DNA of 64,000 bases from Pseudomonas khavaziana. Its GTDB lineage: Bacteria > Pseudomonadota > Gammaproteobacteria > Pseudomonadales > Pseudomonadaceae. Below, piece after piece: positions 53,027 through 61,649 of the stretch. Position 1 is the stretch's first letter. Every line of letters starts with the position of its first letter. The stretch is taken from NCBI RefSeq assembly GCF_019145205.1, contig NZ_JAHSTT010000010.1, positions 62,001 to 126,000 of the forward strand, in the 5' to 3' direction. Below the pieces are notes generated by a model that did not search any database, was not told the DNA's origin, and worked only from the letters and a program-made list of their open reading frames with translations. Position numbers and translations under genes: made by a program.

Positions 53027-54133
53027 ATGACTTTCGACTCGCCGCTCGCCGCTTACCAACATGCCATCACCCAGCAAGGTTTCGTTCACGACGACGCCCA
53101 GCGCCGGGCGGTGCAAGCCTTGCAAGCTTGCCACGAGGCATTGGACCAACGCCGCTCGCCGGTGACCGGGGTTTACCTGTGGGGGCCGGTAGGCCGCGGC
53201 AAGACCTGGCTGATGGACCAGTTCTACCAAAGCCTGCGTGTGCCTGCGCGGCGCCAGCATTTTCATCACTTCATGGGGTGGGTGCACCAACGTTTGTTCC
53301 AGCTCACAGGAACCCATGATCCGTTGCAGGCGCTGGCCCGGGAGTTGAGCCGGGAGGTGCGGGTGCTGTGCTTCGATGAGCTGTTTGTGAATGACATCGG
53401 TGACGCGATCATCCTCGGCCGCCTGTTCCAGGTGATGTTCGAGGAGGGCGTGGTGATGGTGTGCACCTCCAACCAGCCGCCCGACCAGCTGTACGCCGAT
53501 GGCTTCAATCGCGAGCGTTTCCTGCCGGGCATCGTTGCACTCCAGCGGCACATGCAGGTGGTGGCAGTGGACGGAGGCGAGGACCATCGCTTGCATCCCG
53601 GTGCTGGCATGCAGCGATACTGGGTGAACCAACCCGCTGCGCTGGCTGCGGTGTTCAAGCAATTAAGCCTGGGCCAGCGTGTGGTCAGCGGGGCAGTGAG
53701 CGTAGGTCACCGCTCCATTGTGGCTGTACAGGCCAGTGACAGGGTGCTCTGGTGTCGTTATGCCGAACTGTGCGAGCAACCCCTGGCCGCCATGGACTTC
53801 ATGCTGCTGTGTGACCGCTACCAGGCCATCCTGTTGGGTGACGTCCCCAACCTCAGCGCACAGAGGCGTGCCGGGCGGATTGCCCGTGGCACCGAGGACG
53901 GCGTCGAACGTGTAGTGGCGGGGGACCGCGAATTGCCGCAGCTGTCGGTGCACGATGACAGCGTGCGGCGCTTTATCGCGTTGGTGGACGAATGCTACGA
54001 CCGTAAGGTGCCGCTCTTTATCGATGCCGCGGTGCCATTGGATAGCCTTTACACCGAAGGCTATCTGGAATTTCCTTTTCGTCGCACCCTGAGCCGTTTG
54101 CAGGCGATGCAGTTACAACGCTTCGCCACCTAG
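53027..54133 (+). CDS. zapE: ZapE/AFG1-like P-loop ATPase
   Basis: A 368-residue AFG1-family ATPase, the family of the division protein ZapE. The Walker A is GVYLWGPVGRGKTWLMDQFY near residue 48, followed by FHHFMGWVHQRL and Walker B RVLCFDELFVNDIGDAII near 117; later CTSNQPPDQLYADGFNRERFLP is diagnostic (in part). Ending FPFRRTLSRLQAMQ is typical. Pseudomonas normally has another zapE elsewhere; the position here beside WYL/NTF2 genes suggests a paralogue, which I cannot confirm. Confidence 0.85.
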   Translation: MTFDSPLAAYQHAITQQGFVHDDAQRRAVQALQACHEALDQRRSPVTGVYLWGPVGRGKTWLMDQFYQSLRVPARRQHFHHFMGWVHQRLFQLTGTHDPLQALARELSREVRVLCFDELFVNDIGDAIILGRLFQVMFEEGVVMVCTSNQPPDQLYADGFNRERFLPGIVALQRHMQVVAVDGGEDHRLHPGAGMQRYWVNQPAALAAVFKQLSLGQRVVSGAVSVGHRSIVAVQASDRVLWCRYAELCEQPLAAMDFMLLCDRYQAILLGDVPNLSAQRRAGRIARGTEDGVERVVAGDRELPQLSVHDDSVRRFIALVDECYDRKVPLFIDAAVPLDSLYTEGYLEFPFRRTLSRLQAMQLQRFAT

Positions 54134-54298
54134 GAAAAATCGTCGTTTCAGGGGTGTTTGCGGGTTTTGATGCGTTCAACCTTCGCGATTTCTGTCGGGC
54201 ATTTGTAGTTAATCTCCTTCATCTGTTGCCGACTCCGCGCTTACAATCGCAGCTCTCAAAGGGAAACGAATCCCTGGTTGTCGTTATCGAGGAAGGAA

Positions 54299-54790
54299 AT
54301 GGACACCCCAGACATCCTGGTGCTGCAAGCCAGCTACACCAACGCCGTGCATGCCGATGCCATCGGCCTGTTGCTCAATCACTATGCTGAAGATCCGATG
54401 GGCGGCGGCCACACCTTGGCGGCTGATCTTTTGCAGCAGTTGCCTGCCGAGTTGGCCAAGCGCCCACACGCGTTCAGCGTACTGGCGTTTGTCGGTGGCG
54501 AGCCGGCGGGGTTGGTCAATTGTTTTGAAGGTTTCTCAACCTTTGCCTGCCGCCCGTTGGTCAACGTCCACGACGTGGTGGTGATGGATAGGTTTCGTGG
54601 CTTGGGGTTGAGTCAGAAAATGCTGCAGAAGGTCGAGGAAATCGCTCGGCAGCGCGGCTGCTGCAAAATCACCCTGGAAGTGCTTGAAGGTAATGAACTG
54701 GCACAGTCGGCGTACCGAAAGTATGGTTTCGATGATTCAGTTTTTGATCCGGATCATGGGCGTATGTTGTTCTGGAGCAAGTCGCTTTAA
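54299..54790 (+). CDS. GNAT family N-acetyltransferase
   Basis: A 163-residue acetyltransferase. The acetyl-CoA loop is DRFRGLGLSQKML near residue 100, followed by the GNAT C-terminal pattern CCKITLEVLEGNELAQSAYRK, read as ITLEVLEGNELAQSAYRKYGF. The substrate is unknown. The start at 54299 has a strong AGGAAGGAA site; the frame is open to 54278. Confidence 0.87.
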   Translation: MDTPDILVLQASYTNAVHADAIGLLLNHYAEDPMGGGHTLAADLLQQLPAELAKRPHAFSVLAFVGGEPAGLVNCFEGFSTFACRPLVNVHDVVVMDRFRGLGLSQKMLQKVEEIARQRGCCKITLEVLEGNELAQSAYRKYGFDDSVFDPDHGRMLFWSKSL

Positions 54791-54801
54791 TAAATACCGT
54801 G

Positions 54802-54831
54802 CAAAAAAAGGGCGCCATTAAATGGCGCCCA
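54802..54831 (-). terminator. Rho-independent terminator for the small exported protein gene
   Basis: On the minus strand the stem GGGCGCCATT/AATGGCGCCC is followed by seven Ts. It lies 60 bases after the stop of the leftward small exported protein gene and between two convergent genes, so it may also slow rightward read-through. Confidence 0.85.
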
Positions 54832-54890
54832 ATACACTTTGCCAACGGAGCAGGATGGCGCAGGGTGTTGCAGATTAAATAAACATTAAA

Positions 54891-55103
54891 TCAACTGTTC
54901 GGTTGTTCCTCGTTGACGGTGTCGACCTTCAAGGTCTTGCCGTCGGCGGAAGCCATTCGCTGCTCAGCTGCGCCATGAGTTTGTTGCTGAATGAAGCTGA
55001 AGTTCTGGTAGAACTCCTTTGAGCGCTCTGAACCGCCCTCTGCAAAGGCCGCGGCGGAGGTCAGTGACATGAGGCTGGCAAACATCAAGGTTGAGAGTTT
55101 CAT
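54891..55103 (-). CDS. Small exported protein (PtrA-N-like), function unknown
   Basis: A 70-residue protein with a clear signal peptide (MKLSTLMFASLMSLTSAAAFA, written as MKLSTLMFASLMSL then TSAAAFA) and a 49-residue mature part starting EGGSERSKEFYQNF. The AEGGxxR start of the mature part resembles the small Pseudomonas periplasmic proteins labelled 'co-regulatory protein PtrA N-terminal domain', several of which respond to copper or other stress; this is a weak match. A terminator follows. Confidence 0.75.
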   Translation of the reverse strand: MKLSTLMFASLMSLTSAAAFAEGGSERSKEFYQNFSFIQQQTHGAAEQRMASADGKTLKVDTVNEEQPNS

Positions 55104-55196
55104 CGCAGTATTCCCATTAAGAGTGATAGGTGTCTGGCCGTTCCTTGATCAGAATCATGGAGCGACTATGGCCGTATCGTATTAAGTGGGAGTTAA

Positions 55197-55248
55197 CGCA
55201 AAGTGCCTGCGAAGTTAACACTTTCGTTAACTTCGCAGGCACTTTGCG
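55197..55248. terminator. Perfect 23-bp inverted repeat downstream of cptA
   Basis: Arms 55197-55219 and 55226-55248 are exact reverse complements around a 6-base loop ACTTTC; each arm ends with the palindrome GTTAAC. It lies between the cptA stop and the start of the small exported protein gene. It lacks a clear T run, so it could be an atypical terminator, an mRNA-stabilising hairpin or a protein-binding site. Confidence 0.75.
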
Positions 55249-55331
55249 GGGCAGAGTTCAAACACGCCAGGGGATGAAGAACGTCAGGCCAGGACGAGAA
55301 TGATTGTATCGTTCTGTCGCCTGACCCAGGT

Positions 55332-57086
55332 TTACTTCAGTACCACTTCACTGCTATCGACCTTCTTCGGCTTGATCAGGCTGAAGTCGATCAACGCCTT
55401 CTGCTTGGTTTCGTAAGGGTTGCCGATCAACAATGGACGCGGTTTGAAGCTGTCGCTGACCAGGCTCTTGCTATGGTCCAGCTCGTCAAAACTCAAGCCG
55501 GCCATGTCGGCCCAGGTGTGGATCAGCTGTGAGCTGCTGTAAGGCCGCTGCAGGTCTGCGGCGAAGCTCCAGTCGTGGCTTTCGCGCCACTTCGGTGAGG
55601 CGTAGGCCATGAACGGGATAGTGTACATCGGCGCAGTCGGCTTGCCTTCGTTGCGGCCCAGGGTGTCGTGGCCGGCAGAATCGAACACGTCTTCGCCATG
55701 GTCCGAGAGGTACAGCAGGAAACCGTTGGGGTCGGTCTTGGCGTAGTCCTTGATCAGGCTGGAGACCACGAAGTCGTTATACAGCACGGCGTTGTCATAG
55801 CTGTTGTAGGTCGGCAACTGCGCATCGCTGACACCCGCGGGCACGCCCTGGCGGTCAGTGAACTTGTCGAAGGTCGGTGGGTAGCGGTACTGATAGCTCA
55901 TGTGAGTGCCCAGCAGGTGTACCACGATGAACTTGCGCTCAGCGGTATCGGCCAGGGCCTTGGAGAACGGCGCCAGCACATCGCCGTCGTACTGACGGGC
56001 GTTCTGGTTGCGGTTGTTGTTCAAGTACACCTGCTCGTCAGCCTGTTCGGAAAAGGTCGTGAGCATGGTGTTGCGCTTGGTCATGGTCTGCTGGTTGGTG
56101 ATCCAGAAGGTCTTGTAGCCAGCCTGTTTCATTACGCTGACGATCGACGGCGTCTTGAGGTACAGGTCCGGGTTTTCTTCGTCGGCAAAGGTCAGCACCT
56201 GTTGCAGCGCTTCAATAGTGTAGGGGCGCGGGGTGATGACGTTATCGAACACGGCCAGTTGGTCGCGCAGCTTGTCCAGTTCCGGCGTGGTATTGCGCGG
56301 GTAACCGTAGAGGCTCATGCGCTGGCGGTTGGTGGATTCGCCGATCACCAGCACCAGGGTGGACGGCTGGCCGGCCATGCTGTCCTTGAGGTTTTTCAAT
56401 GGCGGGATCTGGCTGGCACTGGTCAGCATGCCTTGCATATTGTCCAGCTGTTCGGTGTAGCGACGGTAGGCGACGATCATCTGCCAAGGCACAGCCGGTT
56501 CGATACGGGTCTCGAAACGGTCGATGGCCAATTCCATGGTTTCGCTGGTAGCGATCTGCTTGACCAGCGGGTAGCCCACAACAGCCAGGACGATGGCCAC
56601 CGCTGCCACGATCGACTGGCCGCGCGGCAGGTATACAGGGCGCAGGCGCGTCCAGAGGAAAATGGCGAAGGCGGTGTGGGCAATAAATGCCAGCACGATC
56701 CACCAGGCAAAATATTGGGTCGCGTATTCGCCGGCTTCAGAGATGTTCGATTCGAACATGATGAAGATGACGCTCTGGGAAAATTCCTGCTGATATATGA
56801 AGAAATAACCCAGGCTCGCCATGGAGCAGGCCCACAGCACCACGCCGATCAGTGCGGCGAGCAAACGCGTACGGCGCGGGAACAGCAACATCGGTGCCAG
56901 CCACAGCGCACTCATGAAGAAGGCTTGGCGGAACCCACTGAAACCGGAGGTGCCGGTCAATTGGATAAGAAGCTGGGTGATACCCGAGAAGTACCAGAAA
57001 AACAGGAATAGCCAACCCAGGCCGGCCCAATCAAAACCTTTCGCAGTCGTCGTGCTGCGTTTGAACATCGCCATCCAGCGCCCCAT
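55332..57086 (-). CDS. cptA: Phosphoethanolamine transferase CptA
   Basis: Inner-membrane enzyme of the YhjW/YjdB/YijP superfamily that transfers phosphoethanolamine to the LPS core (CptA in Salmonella/E. coli). The 584-residue protein has about five N-terminal transmembrane helices (up to residue 185). The periplasmic alkaline-phosphatase-like domain carries the catalytic Thr in VIGESTNRQRMSLYGYPRNT, VHLLGTHMSY, and SDHGEDVFD as metal sites. Similarity to E. coli YijP, as remembered, runs along the whole length. Starts at 57086, 57074 and 57068 are all possible. Such modification can lower polymyxin binding. Confidence 0.9.
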   Translation of the reverse strand: MGRWMAMFKRSTTTAKGFDWAGLGWLFLFFWYFSGITQLLIQLTGTSGFSGFRQAFFMSALWLAPMLLFPRRTRLLAALIGVVLWACSMASLGYFFIYQQEFSQSVIFIMFESNISEAGEYATQYFAWWIVLAFIAHTAFAIFLWTRLRPVYLPRGQSIVAAVAIVLAVVGYPLVKQIATSETMELAIDRFETRIEPAVPWQMIVAYRRYTEQLDNMQGMLTSASQIPPLKNLKDSMAGQPSTLVLVIGESTNRQRMSLYGYPRNTTPELDKLRDQLAVFDNVITPRPYTIEALQQVLTFADEENPDLYLKTPSIVSVMKQAGYKTFWITNQQTMTKRNTMLTTFSEQADEQVYLNNNRNQNARQYDGDVLAPFSKALADTAERKFIVVHLLGTHMSYQYRYPPTFDKFTDRQGVPAGVSDAQLPTYNSYDNAVLYNDFVVSSLIKDYAKTDPNGFLLYLSDHGEDVFDSAGHDTLGRNEGKPTAPMYTIPFMAYASPKWRESHDWSFAADLQRPYSSSQLIHTWADMAGLSFDELDHSKSLVSDSFKPRPLLIGNPYETKQKALIDFSLIKPKKVDSSEVVLK

Positions 57087-57228
57087 CAGAGAATGATTGT
57101 CGCGCGTAGGCGCACGACATCGGGCCGCTCAGGGAGTGAGCGGCATCGCGGGCGGGAGTATCGGGATAGGCGTGTGAAAACTTTGTGAGTTTTCTGTAAG
57201 TATTGCCTTACAAACTAACCAGAGGCGT

Positions 57229-57405
57229 TCAGCAAAGCGCAGGCTTGGCGTCAGACGGCAATTCGAGCTGGCTTTGAAGGTACGAGCGCAGGCGCAGGAC
57301 TTCCTGCTGCAACTGATCGCGCTCATCTTTCAACTGACGCAATTCATCGCGGCGGATGCTGACGTAGAGGGTCTGTGGCGGGCGGGTCATCTGTGCTGTG
57401 CTCAT
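57229..57405 (-). CDS. Small coiled-coil protein (58 aa)
   Basis: A short gene with GAGG upstream of the ATG at 57405. The peptide begins MSTAQMTRPPQTLYVSIRRD and continues with a heptad-like helix (ELRQLKDERDQLQQEVLRLR) that should form a coiled coil, ending in SDAKPALC. The good ribosome site and regular heptads argue that it is real. No family is recognised. It is upstream of cptA in the same direction and 260 bases from the divergent gnd. Confidence 0.72.
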   Translation of the reverse strand: MSTAQMTRPPQTLYVSIRRDELRQLKDERDQLQQEVLRLRSYLQSQLELPSDAKPALC

Positions 57406-57664
57406 TGCTTACCTCGCAAATAGCCGGTAGATCGCGGTGCCGGAACAGGTTTCCAGCAACAGTCGGAAGCAAGTTTGAATTCTTTTTCGAGACAAGGGAA
57501 CTTTTTTATTTTTCGCGGTCGTGTGACTTTTCCGAGGGTGATGGTGAAACGATGGCAATTTTTTTGTCATGAAACTACACGGATCCGCTCTGGACTAACC
57601 CTCATTAGCCTCATTGCGCTATAAACTATGTCACACATTTTTTAGCAGTTAGGAGCATCAGCAC

Positions 57665-58648
57665 ATGCAACTGGGGATTATCGGACTAGGCCGCATGGGC
57701 GGTAACATTGCGCGGCGCCTGATGCTCAATGGGCATACCACCGTTGTATACGACCGTAACAAAGCCTTTGTCAAAGCCCTGAGCGAAGAGGGCGCTACCG
57801 GCGTCGCCGACTTGAATGCCCTGGTGGCCGGCCTGCAAAAGCCACGTGCCGTCTGGGTAATGCTGCCGGCGGGCGCGCCCACTGAAGACACCATCAATGC
57901 GCTGAGCGAGCTGCTGGAAGACGGCGACGTAATCATCGACGGCGGCAACACCAACTACAAGGACGACGTGCGTCGCGGCAAGGCCCTGGCGGAAAAGGGC
58001 CTGCACTATGTCGATGTCGGCACCTCGGGCGGCGTCTGGGGCCTGGAGCGCGGCTACTGCATGATGATCGGCGGCGACGTCGAGACCGTGCAGCGCCTGG
58101 ACCCGATCTTCAAGAGCCTGGCGCCGGGCCTGGGCAACATCCCGCGCACCAAGGACCGTTCGCCTTCTGCCGACCCGCGTGCCGAGCACGGTTATATCCA
58201 TGCCGGCCCAGCGGGCTCCGGTCACTTCGTCAAGATGATCCATAACGGCATCGAGTACGGAATGATGCAGGCGTTTGCCGAAGGTTTTGACATCCTCAAG
58301 ACCAAGAACTCAGAAAACCTGCCGGAAGACCAGCGTTTCGACCTCAACGTTGCCGATATCGCCGAAGTCTGGCGCCGTGGCAGCGTGGTCTCGTCCTGGC
58401 TGCTGGACCTGACCGCCGACGCCCTGGCCACCGATCCGAAGCTCGATGGCTACTCCGGTTCCGTGGCCGACAGCGGTGAAGGTCGCTGGACCATCGAAGC
58501 GGCCATGGAACAGGCGGTGCCGGTGCCGGTGCTGTCGACGTCGCTGTTTGCGCGTTTCCGTTCCCGCCAGCAGAGCACCTACGGTGACAAAATGCTGTCT
58601 GCCATGCGCTTCGGCTTTGGTGGCCATGTGGAGACTTCAAAAAAATGA
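57665..58648 (+). CDS. gnd: 6-phosphogluconate dehydrogenase, short (decarboxylating) form
   Basis: Oxidatively decarboxylates 6-phosphogluconate to ribulose 5-phosphate. The 327-residue protein is the short type, with IIGLGRMGGNIARRL as NAD(P) fold at residue 4, WVMLPAGAPTEDTI, IDGGNTNYKDD, and the substrate motif GPAGSGHFVKMIHNGIEYG near 180. The short forms are often NAD-preferring, which is not shown here. AGGAG precedes the ATG region. It overlaps zwf by ATGA, making a compact pentose-phosphate operon. Confidence 0.94.
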   Translation: MQLGIIGLGRMGGNIARRLMLNGHTTVVYDRNKAFVKALSEEGATGVADLNALVAGLQKPRAVWVMLPAGAPTEDTINALSELLEDGDVIIDGGNTNYKDDVRRGKALAEKGLHYVDVGTSGGVWGLERGYCMMIGGDVETVQRLDPIFKSLAPGLGNIPRTKDRSPSADPRAEHGYIHAGPAGSGHFVKMIHNGIEYGMMQAFAEGFDILKTKNSENLPEDQRFDLNVADIAEVWRRGSVVSSWLLDLTADALATDPKLDGYSGSVADSGEGRWTIEAAMEQAVPVPVLSTSLFARFRSRQQSTYGDKMLSAMRFGFGGHVETSKK

Positions 58649-60168
58649 CCGCCAACGGCAAGAAACCCAAGGCCGAACCCGCTCCACCTACCACGTTGTT
58701 TCTGTTTGGCGCCCATGGCGACCTGGTCAAACGCCTGCTCATGCCGGCGCTGTATAACCTGAGCCGCGACGGGCTGCTGGGCGATGGCCTGCGCATTGTC
58801 GGCGTTGATCACAACGCCATCAGCGACGCCGACTTCGCCAAGAAGCTTGAGGACTTCATTCGCACCGAGGCCGCCAGCAAGGTGCGCGGCAATGCGGAAA
58901 ATGCCCTCGACCCGGCGATGTGGGCAAAATTGGCCAAGGGCATCAGCTACGTCGAGGGCGACTTCCTCGACGACAGCACCTACGCGGATATCGCGCAGAA
59001 GATCGCCGACAGCGGCACCGCCAACGCGGTGTTCTACCTGGCCACGGCACCGCGCTTCTTCAGTGAAGTGGTGCAGCGCCTGGGCAGTGCCGGGCTGCTG
59101 AACGAAACGGATGAGGGCTTTCGGCGCGTGGTCATCGAGAAGCCGTTCGGCTCCGACCTGGCCACCGCCGAGGCGCTGAATGCGTGCCTGCTCAAGGTGA
59201 TGAGCGAGAAGCAGATCTATCGCATAGACCATTACCTGGGCAAGGAAACGGTGCAGAACATCTTGATCAGCCGTTTCTCCAACGTGCTGTTCGAAGCGTT
59301 CTGGAACAACCACTACATCGACCACGTGCAAATCACCGCTGCCGAAACGGTCGGTGTGGAAACCCGGGGCAATTTCTTCGAGAAAACCGGCACCCTGCGC
59401 GACATGGTGCCCAATCACCTGTTCCAGTTGCTGGCGATGGTCGCCATGGAACCGCCGGCTGCCTTTGGCGCCGATGCGGTGCGTGGCGAGAAGGCCAAGG
59501 TGGTCGGTGCGATTCGCCCCTGGTCTTTGGAGGATGCCCGAGCCAACTCGGTTCGCGGTCAGTACACCGCCGGCGAAATCGCCGGCAAGGCGCTGCCAGG
59601 CTATCGCGAGGAAGCCAACGTTGCGCCTGACAGCAGCACCGAGACCTTCGTCGCCCTCAAGGTGATGATCGACAACTGGCGCTGGGTTGGCGTGCCGTTC
59701 TACCTGCGTACCGGCAAACGCATGAGCATTCGCGATACCGAGATCGTCATCTGCTTCAAGCACGCGCCCTATGCACAGTTCCGCGACACCGAAGTCGATG
59801 AGCTCAAACCCACCTACCTGAAAATCCAGATCCAGCCGAACGAAGGCATGTGGTTCGACCTGCTGGCCAAGAAGCCTGGGCCGACCCTGGAGATGGCCAA
59901 TATCGAGCTGGGTTTTGACTACAAGGATTTCTTCGAGATGCAACCGTCGACGGGGTACGAAACCCTGATCTACGACTGCATGACCGGCGACCAGACCTTG
60001 TTCCAGCGTGCCGACAATATCGAGAACGGTTGGCGTGCGGTGCAGCCATTCCTCGATGCCTGGAAGGAAGATGACGGCATCCAGGCGTACAAGGCCGGTG
60101 AAGATGGCCCCGCGGCGGCAGACGCGCTGCTGGCCCGTGATGGCCGCACCTGGCATAGCCTCGGATGA
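58645..60168 (+). CDS. zwf: Glucose-6-phosphate 1-dehydrogenase
   Basis: First enzyme of the oxidative pentose-phosphate pathway, making NADPH. The 507-residue protein has the cofactor loop FLFGAHGDLVKRLL near residue 17, FYLATAPRFF near 128, the active-site RIDHYLGKETVQN near 192 and the structural segment GVPFYLRTGKRM near 350. Fluorescent pseudomonads have more than one zwf; this one is paired with gnd rather than with pgl-eda, so it is likely the second copy. It overlaps both neighbours by 4 bases. Confidence 0.94.
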   Translation: MTANGKKPKAEPAPPTTLFLFGAHGDLVKRLLMPALYNLSRDGLLGDGLRIVGVDHNAISDADFAKKLEDFIRTEAASKVRGNAENALDPAMWAKLAKGISYVEGDFLDDSTYADIAQKIADSGTANAVFYLATAPRFFSEVVQRLGSAGLLNETDEGFRRVVIEKPFGSDLATAEALNACLLKVMSEKQIYRIDHYLGKETVQNILISRFSNVLFEAFWNNHYIDHVQITAAETVGVETRGNFFEKTGTLRDMVPNHLFQLLAMVAMEPPAAFGADAVRGEKAKVVGAIRPWSLEDARANSVRGQYTAGEIAGKALPGYREEANVAPDSSTETFVALKVMIDNWRWVGVPFYLRTGKRMSIRDTEIVICFKHAPYAQFRDTEVDELKPTYLKIQIQPNEGMWFDLLAKKPGPTLEMANIELGFDYKDFFEMQPSTGYETLIYDCMTGDQTLFQRADNIENGWRAVQPFLDAWKEDDGIQAYKAGEDGPAAADALLARDGRTWHSLG

Positions 60169-60989
60169 GTGACGCGGCGATTCATCCCATCCGATTTGTT
60201 CTCAGTGATGTGGACGGGACTTTATTGCATCCCGACCACAGCCTCAGCCAGCGTACCGCCGACGCGATTTGTGCGATGCGTGAAGCTGGAGTGCTATTCA
60301 GCCTGGCCAGCGGGCGTCCGCCCAAGGCCATGCTGCATCTGATCGAGACGTTTGGCATCGATGTGCCGGTGGCCGGTTTCAATGGCGGTACGCTGGTCAA
60401 CCCCGATGGCAGCATCCTGGTTGCACACCACCTGCCGGCAGAGGCGGCGCTGGTCACCCTGGCGCTGTTTTCGGCCGAACCGGACGTGGAAGTCTGGGTG
60501 TTTGCCGACGGCGACTGGCTGCGCCGTGACCCGCCGGGGCCGATGGTGCAGCGCGAAGCCGATGGCTTAGGATACGGGCCAGGGGTGGTGGAGAATTTCG
60601 AGCCCTACCTGGATCGCGTCGACAAGATCGTAGCTGCCAGTAACAACACACAGTTGCTGGTGGAGCTGGAGGCGCAATTGCAGCCGAAGGTGCAAGGGTT
60701 GGCCCAGGTGTCACGTTCGCAACCGGTGTACCTGGACGTGACGGCGATGCTGGCCAATAAAGGCGAAGCCTTGAAGACCCTGGCAGCGCACCTTGGGGTG
60801 CCGCTTGAACAGACCGCAGCCATCGGCGACGGCGGTAATGACCCGGCCATGTTTAAAGTGGCCGGATTATCCATCGCCATGGGCCAGGCCGAAGAAACCG
60901 TCAAGCGCCAGGCCAATGTGGTCACCGGCAGTAATATCGAAGACGGCGCTGCCGAGGCGTTCGAACGGTTTATTCTCGCGGCACGTTAA
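60165..60989 (+). CDS. HAD-superfamily (Cof-type) phosphatase
   Basis: A 274-residue cytosolic sugar-phosphate-type phosphatase. HAD motif I is FVLSDVDGTLLHPD near residue 11, motif II lies in SLASGRPPKAM, and motifs III/IV are KGEALKTLAAHLG and IGDGGNDPAMF near 222. The Cof cap domain lies between motifs II and III. The operon suggests a substrate in sugar-phosphate metabolism. It overlaps zwf by 4 bases. Confidence 0.9.
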   Translation: MSDAAIHPIRFVLSDVDGTLLHPDHSLSQRTADAICAMREAGVLFSLASGRPPKAMLHLIETFGIDVPVAGFNGGTLVNPDGSILVAHHLPAEAALVTLALFSAEPDVEVWVFADGDWLRRDPPGPMVQREADGLGYGPGVVENFEPYLDRVDKIVAASNNTQLLVELEAQLQPKVQGLAQVSRSQPVYLDVTAMLANKGEALKTLAAHLGVPLEQTAAIGDGGNDPAMFKVAGLSIAMGQAEETVKRQANVVTGSNIEDGAAEAFERFILAAR

Positions 60990-61006
60990 ACCTGAAGTCT
61001 TGCTGC

Positions 61007-61045
61007 ACAACTTCCAGCCAATGTTTCCAAAGGGCTGGAAGTTGT
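61007..61045. terminator. Hairpin terminator after the gnd-zwf-HAD operon
   Basis: A 13-bp perfect stem (ACAACTTCCAGCC / GGCTGGAAGTTGT) follows the HAD gene stop by 17 bases and also precedes the stop of the convergent gene at 61055. The T run is weak, but the position suggests a shared bidirectional terminator. Confidence 0.7.
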
Positions 61046-61054
61046 TGTAGTGAA

Positions 61055-61315
61055 TTATTTCGGCATTGCCCAGTGCTGCAACTGGTAGCCATCTTTATCG
61101 AGCTCGGCGCGAGCCTGCAACAACAGGTTTTCCAATTGCGCTGGATCGGTATAAGTCTTCGATGACAGCTGTTTGCTGCCGATACGGGTATTGGTACGGT
61201 CGATGACGCTCAGGCTGAGGGCGCCATTGCCATCGTGCCAGGCCACGCACTGGAAGGGTTGGAAGGCACGGTCTGCAATCAAAAGAGCTTCGTTGATGCG
61301 CAGCGGAGCGTTCAT
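61055..61315 (-). CDS. Conserved small protein, function unknown
   Basis: An 86-residue soluble protein: MNAPLRINEALLIADRAFQP, then VAWHDGNGALSLSVIDRTNTR and a helical C-terminus LENLLLQARAELDKDGYQLQ. No family is recognised; it looks like a small alpha/beta protein. The start at 61315 avoids an unlike extension up to 61417. Confidence 0.75.
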   Translation of the reverse strand: MNAPLRINEALLIADRAFQPFQCVAWHDGNGALSLSVIDRTNTRIGSKQLSSKTYTDPAQLENLLLQARAELDKDGYQLQHWAMPK

Positions 61316-61649
61316 TTGGGTCTTCTCTCTGTATGCCCATTCAAGTGAGTACCGGCGGTTGGGCTGACCGTACGGTGGGTTACTTGTACTGATGCACGAT
61401 GATGGGGTGCGGGTCACATGTTAGAGCAAGAAATTTTAACTTTCCCTGATTGACGTCATTTAAGCGCCTGTTTTGATAGCTGAATAAAAGTTCCGGCCGC
61501 CGGCAACTTGCTAGACCCACATGGCTTTTTGCCCGTACTTATAGCGAAATGGTACAAGCCAGGCGTCAATATCTTGCTAGGGTTACCGGCAGGCGTCACA
61601 AACCCTTGTTTATAAATAACTTTAATAATTCTGGCGCCAAGGAATCGTC
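61316..61649. other. Intergenic region upstream of the sigma-54 regulator
   Basis: About 330 bases with no gene seen. A relatively AT-rich stretch at 61605-61630 (TTGTTTATAAATAACTTTAA) contains a possible -10 element 20-35 bases before the regulator start, and AAGGAA serves as ribosome site. Confidence 0.45.
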
